Below, one piece after another: positions 48,590-60,615 of a DNA stretch of 64,000 bases. The notes under the pieces are model-generated. The model was not told the origin of the DNA. It searched no databases and saw nothing but the letters and a program-made list of their open reading frames with translations. The DNA comes from Ceraceosorus guamensis. Its lineage: Eukaryota > Basidiomycota > Exobasidiomycetes > Ceraceosorales > Ceraceosoraceae. Numbering within the stretch: position 1 is the stretch's first letter; every line of letters starts with the position of its first letter. The stretch lies in the NCBI RefSeq assembly GCF_003144195.1, contig NW_020290024.1, positions 186,001 to 250,000 of the forward strand, given 5' to 3'. Position numbers and translations under genes: made by a program.

Positions 48590-51500
48590 ATGCCGCCTCC
48601 ACACCACGTTCGCCTTTTCAACCCCCGGCTGTACCTGCTCTTTGTCCTGACGACATCTTGTGCTGCAGTGCTTGAGGTCGGAGAGGGTAGCAGCGCCATT
48701 GGAAAGGCAATCAAAGCGGTTGCGGGCAAATGTGTCATCGATTGCAGCGGAAACACAAGATTCGCGGGTATCAGCCCTTCGTCTCCCCGATATCAAGCTT
48801 TGCAGGCTGCGGCAGACCTCCATGCAGAGCATGTGGAGCCAGCCATGACTAAGTTCAAGGTGAGAGGACCATCTTGCGAAAGTGAAGGGAGAAAGCGCTC
48901 AGAATGGGTGGACTGACTCGATTTACTGATGTTCCATGCGGCAAGCTGACGGCCAGCTGGAACCACTCAAGCAAGGACAAGGGATGGAAAAGTCTTGCCC
49001 ACGTCGCGGGAGAAGCGTACGATGCGTGAGCGTGCTGTCATGGTACACGACTAGTGCTCGGCGTGCTGACAGCAGCGTGCGTGACCCAGGCATGGCAAGC
49101 TGATTCCGAGCAAAGAACCAATCAAGCACCTTCCAATCGCAAAGACACACCTATTCCTTCCACCTGGCCACAAGCTACACCTGGCTGGACAAGAGCATGT
49201 AGGTCCAGCGCCCCCTCCCTATGCTCCACACGTCTGGGAGCCCGGAGGTCTCAACAACCGCGCACATGTACAGTACGTCGACAGTCAACACATGGCGAAC
49301 ACATCGGAGCGCAACATCGCGGCTATTCAAGCGAGCGCTGACTTTTACGCGAGTCATGTCGACCCCCGAGCCAAAACCATTCGAGTAAGTGTTTGTGACA
49401 AGCTGTTAACATCCCACACCACACATGCGCAGGCTGATCTCTAGGTTCCCCTGATCATCAGGTCTACGGCCCAATATCGCACGGACCGTACGGGGAGAGT
49501 GGCAGCGCGGCACGTCACCATCAGCCATACACCGTGGCAAGGTTTCTCGACGAAGAAGGAAAAGACCTGTATAGCAGGGTGAGCGGTGCATCAATGGGCG
49601 TGCCAACTAAGCGCAGGCTCCATCTGCCGCCCAATTACACCTACCTGGATGGTCGAAACAAAAAGCACGTTGGCGTAGTACCACCTTACCCTGAGCTGCA
49701 ACGAAGACCTGGGTGGTATCCTGCGAATGCTCATCCTAGCGCCCAGTCCTCTGCAATACCGGCCCCGCTCAGTGCAGAGGACCCATCTCTCGTTGCCGTC
49801 AAGAGGAAGGAGAGACAGAGCCTCGTATTTAGCGATGACAAGCCTAGTCCTATGAACCTCAATTGGCGCCCTTACTCACGACCAAGGAAGAAAAGGCCAA
49901 ACCAAGGACACGAAATTTTGGAGCGCAGACTGCAGCCTCCTGAAGCCTTATTGAAGGCGGGAGGGTCTGGTCACAAGGCTATTGAGAGCTCACTGGGCCA
50001 TGCAGCGCAGACTTCGAGTGCTCATACGCCCCCGATCGATATTTCTACAGGGGGGCCGGGAGGCGCTGCAGTTCGGGACACAAAAGCCCCGAGGGTAGAA
50101 GAGAGCAGCAGCACAAAGCGTCCACGGAGTCATGCGAGGAAACGCCAGGCATACAAGAAGATAGTGCGCCACATCGATGAATTATCAGGCATCCACTTGA
50201 GCACGGACGGCCCGCCCTTTATCGGGCATGCGCTAGGCCATGCTAAGCAGGAGATGCAGACTAATTATGCGGTCGCGCTGAAAGAGGCGGTGTCGTGGCA
50301 TACGAAGGAAGTCGAGCCACGCCTGCATACATTCGTATCCATGCAGGGTTTCCGGACTTGGCCTGACAAGCGCGTTGGTGAGCGCCGCAATCAAGCTCAC
50401 GCCATTGGGTACGCCTTCGACAAAGACGGCCGTGCTATATTCGGCCCGCCGGAAGAGTCTTCGGGCTACAGGCCAGCCATCAGAACAATGATGTACCTGG
50501 CTCCAGGTCAGAAGTACCGGGGATACGTTGGGGGACCGTCGCCATATCTCGAAGCCAAAAAAGCCATGGAAGCGAAAGCCCAGAATCCGTCCCCGACGAT
50601 GAGATGGAAGCGTCGGAAACGCGCCCAGCTTCTTGCTCAGTCGAGCTCAGCTAACAAAGAGACGGCCGAAAAGTCAGCAGGTCAGTCCTCCGCCTCAGCA
50701 ATGGACAGAAAGGATACAGAAGATCGTGATCATCAGTCGCCGCCCTCCAGTTCTGCCCGCCCGCTACTCGACCTGAATAGGTCACCACCCCCAGAGCTCG
50801 AGTCACGCCTCAGGAAGCGCTTAGTCATGCCCAAGGATGCCGAAGCAGCAGCAGAAGGGGCAAAAGCAGCCGCAAAGACCACGACAGACGGCGTGTCTGC
50901 TGTGCAGGATGGAACGAGTTCTTCAACCGCAGGCAAGGTGCTCATCACGTATTCCAGTGCGGGTAAGAGCAGGATACCTGGCGGCCACGAGGCCACCGAG
51001 GCTGCAGCCCAATATTACAAGCATAATCTGAATCCGAAATTGGCCCAATTCAAAGTAAGTTCAAAGTAGAGGTGCGAACTTTCACATTCGCAAAGCTTTG
51101 AATCCGAGCTGACGCCGCTTGCCCGAGACAGGTGGCCAAGCCGTGGAACAAGTGCGGAGGTAGATTCAAGGACTCGGAGCATCTCTACACGACGGGCACG
51201 TTGTGTGACAGCGAAGGGCACGTCTTGAAGCCGGAAATTTCACATGGCGACAATGTTCCGGGACGCAGAGGAAACGCCAAATTATTTCTGCCTCCCGGGC
51301 ACAAGCTAGATTTTAAGGGAGTTGAGTATGTCGGTCCTCAGGTCTCCGACTCGCCCTACAAGTCACAAATAGAGGCACGCAGAAGAATGGCTGCAAGACA
51401 AGGTCCCCCGGTCATCATCAAGGACGCCCATAAGATCAAAGGACATCACTTTCCCTCGACTATTCAGGAGGCAGCCAATGCGCATGCAAGAGATGTTGAC

Positions 51501-52193
51501 CCAAGACTGCACAGCTTTGAAGTGAGTTGATGTCTTCACCTCAGGAAGTGCATAGAGGATGAGCTGATACGCTAATATCCCCCGCTTACCCCTCGTCAGC
51601 CTCAGACAGGCTTCAGGGTGCCCACACACACCAACAAAGGCATTCCTCCGGAGTTCAAGCACCTCCCATTCGCGAGCGGCATCGGGCGTGACAAGAATGG
51701 CAAAAGAATCATCCCCAAGAGCTTTGTGACGGGCCACGGGACTTCCACTTACAGGATCTACCTTGCAGAGGGCCAAACTCACAGCCCTTATCGCGGCGTG
51801 ACTTATACGGGGGAAGCACGCACTCCTTGGACCGCAAAGTCCGGTAGCCGACACGAGGCAAATCAAGCAAGATTAGCGGCTATCCGGGCTTCGGATCCGG
51901 ATTTTGGCCCAGGGGGCAGATCTTTGTCAGAGGCAGGCTCGTCCGCTCCCTCTAGAAAACTGGAAGGGACCAAGCCTTCGGCTGAGAGCAAGACAGCTCC
52001 CTCGACTGAAGGCGCCAGCCCGCAGCCAACTCGCTCCAGAAGCAGTTCTCATGGAGGGCAGTCACATCAGCAGCTTAGTGCCAGTCATCCGTCCGAAGAC
52101 CATCGTTCTCACGGTCTGGACGCAAGCTCGTCTGAAAGACCTCCCAAGCGCTTTGCTTTCGATCTAAATCAGCCACCTTCCGACTCACGCTAG
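48590..52193 (+). CDS. Predicted secreted modular protein with NLS-like clusters and two DLNxxP (EAR) motifs; candidate plant-targeting effector
   Basis: Six exons (48590-48859, 48946-49025, 49090-49384, 49462-51054, 51132-51521, 51600-52193) join in frame to 1073 aa. The N-terminus (PRLYLLFVLTTSCAAVLEV) is a classic signal peptide with likely cleavage after SCAA. Five units follow. Each has a helix ending in a V[D/E]PR-like motif (AADLHAEHVEP, ASADFYASHVDPR, AVSWHTKEVEPR, AAQYYKHNLNPK, AANAHARDVDPR), then a module with a D-x-x-G-+ turn and an LPPG-like strand (FLPPGHKL, HLPPNYTY, YLAPGQKY, FLPPGHKL, YLAEGQTH) before G-x-x-Y-x-G. Introns usually follow the helix in phase 0. Linkers carry basic clusters KRPRSHARKRQAYKK (434-448) and WKRRKR, and motifs LLDLNRSPP (652-657) and FDLNQPPSDSR (1064-1069). 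Known: DLNxxP binds plant TOPLESS. Inferred: a secreted, nucleus-bound effector. The family is unknown to me. Confidence 0.8.
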
Positions 52194-52524
52194 ATGCGCG
52201 AGAGGTCACTTGGGATATGACTAGGTCACCAGATTCCGCTTTCTTCAAATCAGAAGCTGGGATCGGCCACTGCGAGAAAATTTTCCAACTTTCGGGCACA
52301 AGCATCCGCGTATGTGCGCACTGTACATCTAAAAGCTGTTGCTGTGCATCTCTGCAACCAGCGGCGCTCGCTTCTGATGCATGAGCTTCACTCCTCGTAT
52401 TCACCGTCCAATTCGGCATAATGACGGAACAGCCCGTACCTGAGCGGAGTGAAGAAGACGATGGGCGCAGGTCTCGTCAGTGCTGACTCGACACCAGTAC
52501 TTTATCGCCTTTGAATTGTATGCT
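52194..52524. other. Convergent intergenic gap
   Basis: This 331-bp gap lies between the secreted-protein gene (+) and the GST gene (-). I see no gene. The minus-strand open frame at 52075-52419 is a chance overlap. Confidence 0.5.
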
Positions 52525-53411
52525 TTAGACGCACTCGTTGAACCCTCTGCGGTCTTTGCTATTCAAATACTTGACCAATGCTGGGTGCTGAGCAACTTTG
52601 TCTCTCAGTGCAAAGACTGGCGCTACTTGGGACGCTGTCTTTGAGCTGGCAGTAAGTGACTTGATGTACTTGGGGAAAGCGTAAGTCAAGCCCTCAACGA
52701 GCTGCGCGGATTTCGACGCAGTCCATCCGGTCAGCTCAATCTCTACTCTTTCCCAAACAAAATGCCACTATGATGCTTGCGCGAAAGCAATGCACTAACG
52801 CACCTGGAATAGCGTCAAGTCTGCCGTGGTTACCTTATCTCCGTGCAAAAAGCCAGACTTTGTTGGGTTCTCGCTGACCAATTTTGCAAAGTGACCAAAA
52901 AATTTGGGCACACGATTTTGGCGAAAGTCATGCGCTCTGCTCTTCGCCTCTGACTTTTGATCCTCGTAATAGAGTGATGTGGCGATTGGGTGGTGGGTGT
53001 CGTGAGTCTCGTTGCTCAGGTCGAGGATGGTCAGAGTGATTGCGTTCTGGTGGTGCAAGATGGTGCAGACTTGTCAGCATGCATATACACAGCACGATGC
53101 AGCGACAACTTGGTCAGACTGCTCACGACGGCTGCCCTATCCTCTTCTGACCCATCGCCAGCCAAGCCCAATCTTGGAGCCAGATAGGCCAAAATGGCCG
53201 GCGTCTGACTCAGACTGAAACTTTTGCCATTCTCTTCCATTTCTAGCACAGGAGGTGCGAAATGACCCGCCCGAGGTGTGATGAAGGACTTCAGCTCCGA
53301 CACGTCGTCATCGTCCGAAAAGGCAACATTGGCTGCTCTGAATGCCAGACGGACGTATTCTCCGCGTCCTGGAATTGTGGGCCAATACTTGAGCTTGTAT
53401 GTTGCCGACAT
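52525..53411 (-). CDS. Glutathione S-transferase (sigma-like)
   Basis: Three exons (53411-53127, 53046-52804, 52767-52525) in phase 0 give 256 aa. The N-terminal thioredoxin fold has YKLKYWPTIPGRGEYVRLAF and APPVLEMEENGK, followed by SLSQTPAILAYLAPRLGL, the glutathione-gamma-glutamyl contact region with the usual E/Q-S replaced by Q-T. The all-helical C-terminal domain has ILDLSNETHDTHHPIATSLY, VPKFFGHFAKLV and GDKVTTADLTLFQ. It would conjugate glutathione to electrophiles or reduce peroxides in the cytosol. The helical region NETHDTHHP is typical of fungal sigma-like members. It neighbours the candidate effector, but no functional link is shown. Confidence 0.92.
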
Positions 53412-54193
53412 CACTCTGTTTGCGAAAGGGAACGACCTTGAATCGCTGCTTGATGATTCTAAATCTTTGATTGGACTTCCAATGTGGTTGGTGGCCAGAC
53501 AACAACCCAGCGACCAGCAGCTAGGCAGGTTGTGTATGCAATGACCGCTATCATTCAAATCACGATTGCTGCGCGCTTGCTGTGGAGAGCTGCATGAACG
53601 GTGCACGTGCACGGAAGACATGTGGAGCAATCTTGAATCAAAATAACAACGCTGCCAACAGCTGCTGCCTGCCCTTGTTTAATATACGCGGTCGGGTTCG
53701 CGTAAATCGCGTCACGGCCGCGCCCAACTTCGCGACGCGCTAGCCCAACACCTGACACACAAATTCACAGTCAAGGCTACCGACCGCTACACACTCGATC
53801 CCGACTTGTCTGCTGCGTGCATCCAAAAAACCGTGAATCACTCGCAGAAAATCCACTGTGACTGCGCTTGTCGCAAGCTTCTTGCATGATAAGACGAGGT
53901 TTGTGGCAGCTGAGGCTACGCTTGATCGCTTCCATCCCAACTCGAACCCTAGCTGTTGGGGTAGCTCGACCGCATACCCGCGGTAAACAAACAGTCACGA
54001 GTCAAGAGTGTCTCGCCCAAAGACGAGCCGGAACGGTGCTTGAATCGGCCTACTCTCCTCTCATCAAGAGGCAAGCGCAAGACGCGGAACGAGTGACGAG
54101 CTCATCAGTTCCTGCGACCACCGTGTTCAGCTGCGCACGTCTCCTATCCTCCCTCGCAGTCCAAATGAGTGGACTGTCTAGATCACATCAGTC
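53412..54193. promoter_or_regulatory. Divergent promoter of GST and the SLD7-like gene
   Basis: This 782-bp region lies between two divergent starts. It is rich in the dispersed motif (CAAATCACGATTG near 53555, CACTGTGACTG near 53856, CAGTCACGAGTCAAG at 53992-54006). A short upstream frame before the SLD7-like start is listed separately. Function is inferred. Confidence 0.4.
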
Positions 54194-54197
54194 ATGA
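54165..54197 (+). promoter_or_regulatory. Upstream ORF overlapping the SLD7-like start codon (ATGA)
   Basis: A ten-codon frame (MSGLSRSHQS) whose stop TGA overlaps the next ATG as ATGA (54194-54197). Such stop-start overlap permits termination followed by reinitiation, so it could lower or gate translation of the downstream protein. Whether the transcript includes it is not known. Confidence 0.45.
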
Positions 54198-56603
54198 CCG
54201 TCCCCATGTGCGCGTCGTTCGAACCTACTCCCGGCTCATCCGTGCCTTCGCACGACCGGCTGGCTTCCGCTTCCTCTTCCAGCTCTGTTGGAACTCGTGC
54301 CACGCCCAGCCGAAAGAAGGCCAGATTGCTGTGGCGAGGAGCGCTAATGTTGGAAGATGGGACCCATCTGCCCGGCGTGGCCTTCGTCAGCACTCTGGGT
54401 TTCCTGAGCGGCACGAGTCCTGCTCGACCCGACACTGCGCCAGCTGGGGGCCACGATGAAGCACGGCAGATCCTGGATCCGCAAAGCGATGCGCTGGTAC
54501 ACTCGGACTCGAGCGCGGCCGCCGATGCAGACGCCGACGCGGACCTGTGTCTTGCCCTCGAGATGGTCCGTCATCGACCTTTGCGTATCGGCAGAGCCAT
54601 ATTGCGTGCCCAGAGCGGTCAGGATCATGTTGGGGGCCGAGCTGTGCCAGCGCCCTCGGCCCTGGCAAAGCGATCGTCGAGCAGTGGAAGCGCGAATTAC
54701 GAATGGAGGGCAAGCGGCAACGTCAGAATGTGAGTCGATGCGTTCGAGTCGCATACATGCACGTGCGACTGATCGGGGATGGCCGCGATGCTGATCTGGC
54801 GAATTGCCTACGACACGACAGGTTCATCGATCCGTCAGAGCCGGCAACAATCAGATACTTTGAGCGACACTTCTGCGATGAGGTGAGGGGCCGGACAAGA
54901 TCCCAGTGGAGCCTGAGATTCGTCTGTTGGTGGCCAACGGGCGATGAGCTGACGAGACTCTCTTGGTCCCACAAACAGGCCATGGCGAGCGACCCTTCAG
55001 CGATGCCCTCGGAAAGTGCGCAGGTACTTCCTCTGCACTTAGAGCATGGCCCGCTCTCATCGCTCGATGCGCGCCATGTCTTTGGTCGACCGCAGTCCAC
55101 ATCTCAGAACGGGCAGGACAGTGGAGGTCAGAGTGATGATCCCTTTTCTGCCTCGTACGTTGATAGCCAAGCATCTGGCGGGCTCTTCGGGCGGGGTCCG
55201 CACGCCAAAGCAGGCATTGACAAAGTCTCTACAAGTCGGTCCGGCCATGTCACCTCGCAGATTGGCATCTTTGCTGTGCGAGCAGCGAAACGTTCACCAT
55301 CAGTCGAGAACAACACTCAGACTGCAGGGGAAAACAGTACTGCGTGTGTGATGCAAATGGTGGTCGGACGCAAGGTCATGCTGGACGATCCGACGAAGAC
55401 CGAAGGGAAACAGACAGCCTCCAAAAGCAGTATGAGCGGATTGATGCAGCCTCCAAACGTCACTCGCAATGTGCCTCGGCGGCCGCAGAAGCGCCACAGC
55501 GAGCCCAATCGCGTGCCTGAGCGGCCCGCACTGGCTTTCAAGCTCGATCCGCCTCAAGCTTCCTCAGCCTCGGCGGCAGGCGAAGGGTTTAAGGGGCGCC
55601 GGGGCCTGTCACACAGCAAAAGCGTGCCAAGCCTGACGTCCTTCAAGGATGTACTTGGTCTGACGCCTGTAAAAGAGGAGCATGCGACCCCCGAGAGAGA
55701 GCTTGGCGTGGGCGAGACGCAGACACGCGAATTGGAGACTGATGCGGACGCAGGAGGTCCACTTCACAATGGGCGAATTAGCGAGATGCCAGCCAAGCAA
55801 CCTCGAGGCAACCACACGCCTGGCAGAAGGGGGGAAAAGAGACGAAAGATTGCACCACACGACTCGCAAATGCTGAGCTCGGGCGGCCGGACTCGACGCC
55901 AACAAAAGCCCGTGCTCAGTGCTGACTTCCTTGACACCGGGCGCAATGTTAAATTGGAGGAGGCTGAACAGTCTGCATGGATGCAAGAGAGCCAAGGCGT
56001 GGATAGCTCTCACGACCGACTCGACTTGGACACGGATGGCACAGGTTTTCTGGAAGACGACGCCTTTGCGGGCGACAGTGTGACGGATTTCGGATCGCAA
56101 TCCGCTATGGAGCTGAGAGCGTTGAAGGTGGACCAAGGCAAGCGTTCGACTACTTTAGCACCCGCGGACACAGGACGCAGCTCCGCCAGCACCTCATTAC
56201 ACGAGACAATGTCTGATACTCCAGTGCTCAACCATTGCGCTTCGGTCCACACCGCGCTTGAAGCGCGCAACAGGGCGACAATCAAGAAGCTCGTCCATCA
56301 TCAGCTCCTGGGCCGGGGATTGGAGCGCAAAGACGAGGGTTACATAGCTTGCTTTGGAGCTACTTGCACTGGCACAGCAGTCGCTCTGGTGAGTTCTCCT
56401 TGCCTATACTGTGCTGCATATTGCTGTCGAGCATAGTTCGCTGACGTGCGTCGATGCCTTTGTCGGTTGCTCTCCTTTATTGCCGCAACCGATACGGATG
56501 CTTCATCCAGCGTCACACCATCGCAACCACCCCTCTCGACCGCGCGCAAGCTGCTCAACTCGTCACTTCGCATTTGTCCATGTACTTGTCCGATAGCACT
56601 TGA
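54194..56603 (+). CDS. SLD7: SLD7-like DNA replication initiation factor
   Basis: Four exons (54194-54729, 54822-54882, 54979-56388, 56511-56603) join in frame to 699 aa. The N-terminal domain begins ARLLWRGALMLEDGTHLPGV, like the start of fungal Sld7. The centre is long and disordered with basic patches (GEKRRKIAP) and acidic stretches. The C-terminus, RNRATIKKLVHHQLLGRG, EGYIACFGATCTGTAVALR and AQLVTSHLSMYLSDST, matches the pattern of the Sld7 C-terminal domain, the part related to animal MTBP. Sld7 partners with Sld3 to load Cdc45 on licensed origins. The second intron is 96 nt, has no stop and is in frame, so retention would add 32 residues. The assignment rests on my memory of the family pattern and needs a profile search. 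Confidence 0.6.
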
Positions 56604-57521
56604 GAATACGCGTTGTACATCATCAACAGACTGTCATTGTCGCTTTGAAATCGGATGCTTCATTCCCCATTGTGGGACCTGCACTTTGCGCTTGCTTCAG
56701 CACATGGCCGTTCGGCAGCCGACGACATCGTTCGGAAACGCGAGCGCGCGACGCCCGCTCGAGGACCCTTGACCCAAGCGCGATCCTTCGTCTCATCAGA
56801 ATGGAGCTCACGCGTCTTGAGGCCGCGCGGTGCGCCAAAGCAAATGACATTGGCACCGAAGTATGTACAGTGATGCTGACCCAAGAGAGCAGCGATGCGA
56901 GCGTCAACGGAGAGTAGTACACGTATGCAAAGAATCCAGCGAAAGAGAATGCAAGGTGACTGGAGTGATGCGGCAGGCGAAGAAAGCGAATCAAGGTGAC
57001 GAAGGGTGGCCAGATATGAAAGGTTCGCTGATGGTGCATTAAGAGTGATGCGGAGAGGCGAGAAGAGTCGGACCTTTCCGCGAGGTTGTGCGAACAATCT
57101 TGGAGAGTTTCCGTCTAAGGCTCAAAGGAGCAAGCAGAAAGGACGAAGCTCGAAGGCCAAAGTTGCGAGTGGATGACTAGGCCCGGATGCAGATCGAAGC
57201 GTTCCAGTGACTAGAGATGGTGCAGCGTGAGTGGGTTGCAGAAGCTGGGCTGCACCAGCCCGGTGCTGGTGCTGATGTAAGCGATCAGGCCTGTCACTTG
57301 CTCGGATGGCGTGTCGAAGGGCCTCGACAGGGAATGACTACGGCCTTGAGTAGGTGTCGTGGATCCACGTCTCTCGAGCGTGTAAGCGTAATGCTGGCCC
57401 GAAGATGCCTGGTGCATTTGAACCAAGGGTGCCGCACATATGCGCGCTCGAGAGCTGCGGCTACACAGAGCCAGCATGGTGTAGTTGACTTCGCACTTTG
57501 ACGTGGCTGGCCTCTGGAAGG
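56604..57521. other. Convergent intergenic gap
   Basis: This 918-bp gap lies between the SLD7-like gene (+) and the transcription factor gene (-). Open frames here are short and overlap on both strands. I see no supported gene and no repeat. Confidence 0.45.
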
Positions 57522-60500
57522 CTACGTGGGCGTGATGCCAGCGACGATATAAGCGCTGCGGAACGTATCGGGGAGGTACAAGTCTGCACCCAAGCCTCCG
57601 CCGAGGTAGAGCCGCACCACACAAGGATGGAATTGTCGATCACTGAGCCGTACTCGAATAGCGTCTTCCAAAAAGATGGTACCCGAGGCAGGTTCGATCA
57701 ATTTGGCTGGGAAAGCAGAGAGCAGAGCTTCTTTTGAAGGAGCGGGCAAGATTGGGATCTGCACAGGCTCAATCAGACTTCTAGAGAGGTTCTGGAGAGT
57801 ACCGACATCATCTGAGTGCACAAGGTCGAGCATGCTGATTTGCTGAAAGTCGACGTAGCTCTTGTGAATACCCAACAGCGAAAGCGCTTCATCTGATGCG
57901 CGAGCGGCGCGTAGCTCGGTTGAGCAGATCAAGATTGCTGAACCTTCATTTTCGCCGGCATGGGTCGCTGTGCGCGATCGCGGCTGGGAGGGCGGAGAGC
58001 GAGATGTCGCAATGCCGGTACTCTGACTGCTGTCGTAGCTGGTCTGCCAGGGCTCACCTCCACGCCCGGTGCCGAACGCTGACGACGACGAGAGCTCAGC
58101 GGCGCGAGTGGGAAAAGGACCACGTTTGGCGGGTGAAGTGCCGGGCGGCTCTTGTGCTGTTGAGGGTAAGGGAGGATAGAACGGAGCGCCTGGCAACTTG
58201 GCAGCGGCAGCAGCGACCTCCCGATCTCGGAGACGAGGACGACCCCTCTTCTTGTGCTGAGAGGGAGGGAGGCGTCGGGGAGGGAGAGGAGCATGCGGCT
58301 TTTGTCAGAGAAAGTCCGGGATACCAAACATGAAGCAACACGTGGCAGATCTTTTTGTTACGGACAAGCACAACTGGAGCATTCGGTCTCTGAGTGTAGG
58401 GGCAGCATCGCCTGCGGGCGAGCCAAGCACACCGGGCCCCTGCCTGTGCTCTGATAGCTGCCGGCGATGGACGCACTACTGTGTGCGAATTCCATAAGCC
58501 GTGGATGGCGTGCATGTTCGATCATGGAAGCTTGCAAAAGGCCCTTCCGAGGGCGATGCGCATGCAGCTCCGTCGTACCCTTGCATATCGGCCTCATTCG
58601 TGTGCTGCTCTGCCCACAGTCGGATTCAATCACAATCACCCGCAGTGGAGCAAGTCACGATTGCTAATCACAAATCATAGTCAGCTCACCTGCACATCGA
58701 TACACGTCTCCGTCTTGCCCAGATTCTTGCATCGCTGGCAAGGTCGTTGCGCTGCGAGAAGCAAAGCCCGCAAAGGACCGTCCAGAAGCGTGCAAGGCGG
58801 GCGGAGCATGGTCATGAGTGACGGGTGGATGGAAGAGGAGGGGGCGAGCGGATGCATGTCAGCTAGCGCTCCAATTCGCAAGCGTCAACATTCTCATGGC
58901 TTGCGCCCCGGGAAGGTTGGGCACCATGAGAGCATCGAGAGAGACAACAACACTCCTTCGACAGGGATATGGAGATCTGCGCTCGTGTGCGACGACACCG
59001 CGTACATGGTGACATGAGCGTGTACGCGTCGAGCACCATGAAGTGGTGACTCGAGGTGTGCATCTGAAACACACAGCCATCCACGCGAAATGTGCTGATG
59101 AGACTCAGACTGACGCGCTCGTCGTTGAGCAAGCATGCAGCAGCAAGCAAGGCGTGCCTGAGACCAATGTGGATGTGAACGCGCGACGTGATGAGAGAGC
59201 CAGCAGCAAGTGGTCTCTGTCGTCTCTGAGACCGCGTGGGCGCGGTCTCGCGCGGCGGCCAATTTCCATCCCCAACAGATTCGTCACTCTTGACTAAACC
59301 ATCCATAGACCACATGCAGCGACCGTGACATGGTCGTTGGTCGAGTGAACGACGGCGACACCAATGGCTCCTTGGCAGCCAGCCTCTTTGGACTGGCTTT
59401 TTCCGCAGCTCATCCACCCGCTACCCGCGATCTGGGGTTCGCCTCTCCCGAGCGTGCACACGCTTTCCTCGACGCTTCCATCACCATGCTACGCAAGACG
59501 ATAGCAGACGGAGTCACAAGCATCCGTGTAAGGACGACACGCTGTGGCGTGATGAGTCCAACAAGACCTAGGACTTTCCAGTCTCAGCTACCGGTCCTGA
59601 AATAGAAAGCGCAGGCTTGCTGCTTCGCGTACCATACCGAGAATATCGACACATAGGAACGGCAAAGCCTGCCGTCCTCTTCGTATGCTGACCTAGCTTA
59701 GAGGACACGATGCATTCTGACCAGACTTGCCCCACCACCCCTCGCGACAACGGAGGACTCACCATCACACGCCAAATGCGCGCGCCTGCAATTCATACAC
59801 GCGCTCGCGACATTCGCCTTGGCAACTCTGCGCGGAGGAGCCTGGACCTCGGTGGAAGATCCAGCATTGGCCAAGCTACTCGATAAGCTTGCATCGTGAC
59901 TGCGCGGACCCAAAGGTCTCCCGTACCGCGGCATTTCGTCCCATTCTGCCTCGGTCCCGGCTCCTCGGCCTTGATGGTCGTCGTAGGTGTGGTGCAGCGG
60001 CTCAGAAGGTCTGGCGTTCGGGGTCCCATGGTGCACCTGCGTGCTGGCGCGAGGGCGTGGTGGCCGTGCGGGCACATTTCGTTCCAGTGTACCATCCGTC
60101 GGCAGTGCTGATGGCGGCAGCGAGTAGAGGCGCGCCGCACTCGGACCTGCATCCGAAGTCGAACTCAACGTAGGCGAGGAGTCGTAAGAGTGGGATCCAG
60201 GTCCCACTCTATGCTGTCCAAGTTGAGGGTGTGAGATGGGGTCTCGCTCCCCTTGCCCAATGCGAGGTAGAGCCAAACCTGGAAGGCTTGGAAGCTGACG
60301 CTGCTCTGGTCTATTGTCGCCCAACGGAGGCAACGGAGGCGGTCGCGGCAGCTTTCCAATCTCTCCAGCTGGTGCAAGGTAGCTGTGCCGGGAATGGGCA
60401 AGCCCAACATGACTCCTTCCTGTTTCGCCCCGAGGCAGGTAGGGAAAGCCCACCATCCCACTGTGCCGTTCGAAGCCATCCTTCCGGGTATTTGATTGGG

Positions 60501-60615
60501 CAACCGAGCTTGGCACCCGAAGCGCTCGTTCAAGATCAGAATGACCTGATCGCGGAGGCGCCTCGGGGCTCCGTTGTGACATCGATCCGTGACGAAGATG
60601 CTCTGGAGGACCCAT
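57522..60615 (-). CDS. Zn2Cys6 transcription factor with PAS domain (ERT1/AcuK-like)
   Basis: Three exons (60615-59763, 58751-58690, 58256-57522) join in frame to 549 aa. The first 270 residues are Pro/Ser/Arg-rich and disordered. The binuclear zinc cluster spans exons 1 and 2: ACMNCRRAHLACD, then AQRPCQRCKNLGKTETCID, with all six cysteines. It is followed by HKKRGRPRLRDRE, an AT-hook-like basic linker. After another disordered stretch, residues about 385-480 form a PAS-like domain (SAILICSTELRAARASDEAL, DLVHSDDVGTLQNLSRSL). Zn2Cys6 plus PAS is the layout of ERT1/AcuK-type regulators of non-fermentable carbon use and gluconeogenesis. That specific role is inferred. Introns of 1011 and 433 nt are much longer than elsewhere in the window. 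Confidence 0.82.
59330..59605 (+). CDS. Possible small gene nested antisense in the transcription factor intron
   Basis: A 91-codon frame starting MVVGRVNDGDTNGSLAASL. Up to TIADGVTSIR the codon choice looks like that of real genes in the window, and it is followed by GTAAGG, a possible donor at about 59530. It lies wholly within the 1011-nt first intron of the Zn2Cys6-PAS gene, on the opposite strand. I recognise no family and cannot fix a second exon. It may be spurious. Confidence 0.2.
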   Translation: MVVGRVNDGDTNGSLAASLFGLAFSAAHPPATRDLGFASPERAHAFLDASITMLRKTIADGVTSIRVRTTRCGVMSPTRPRTFQSQLPVLK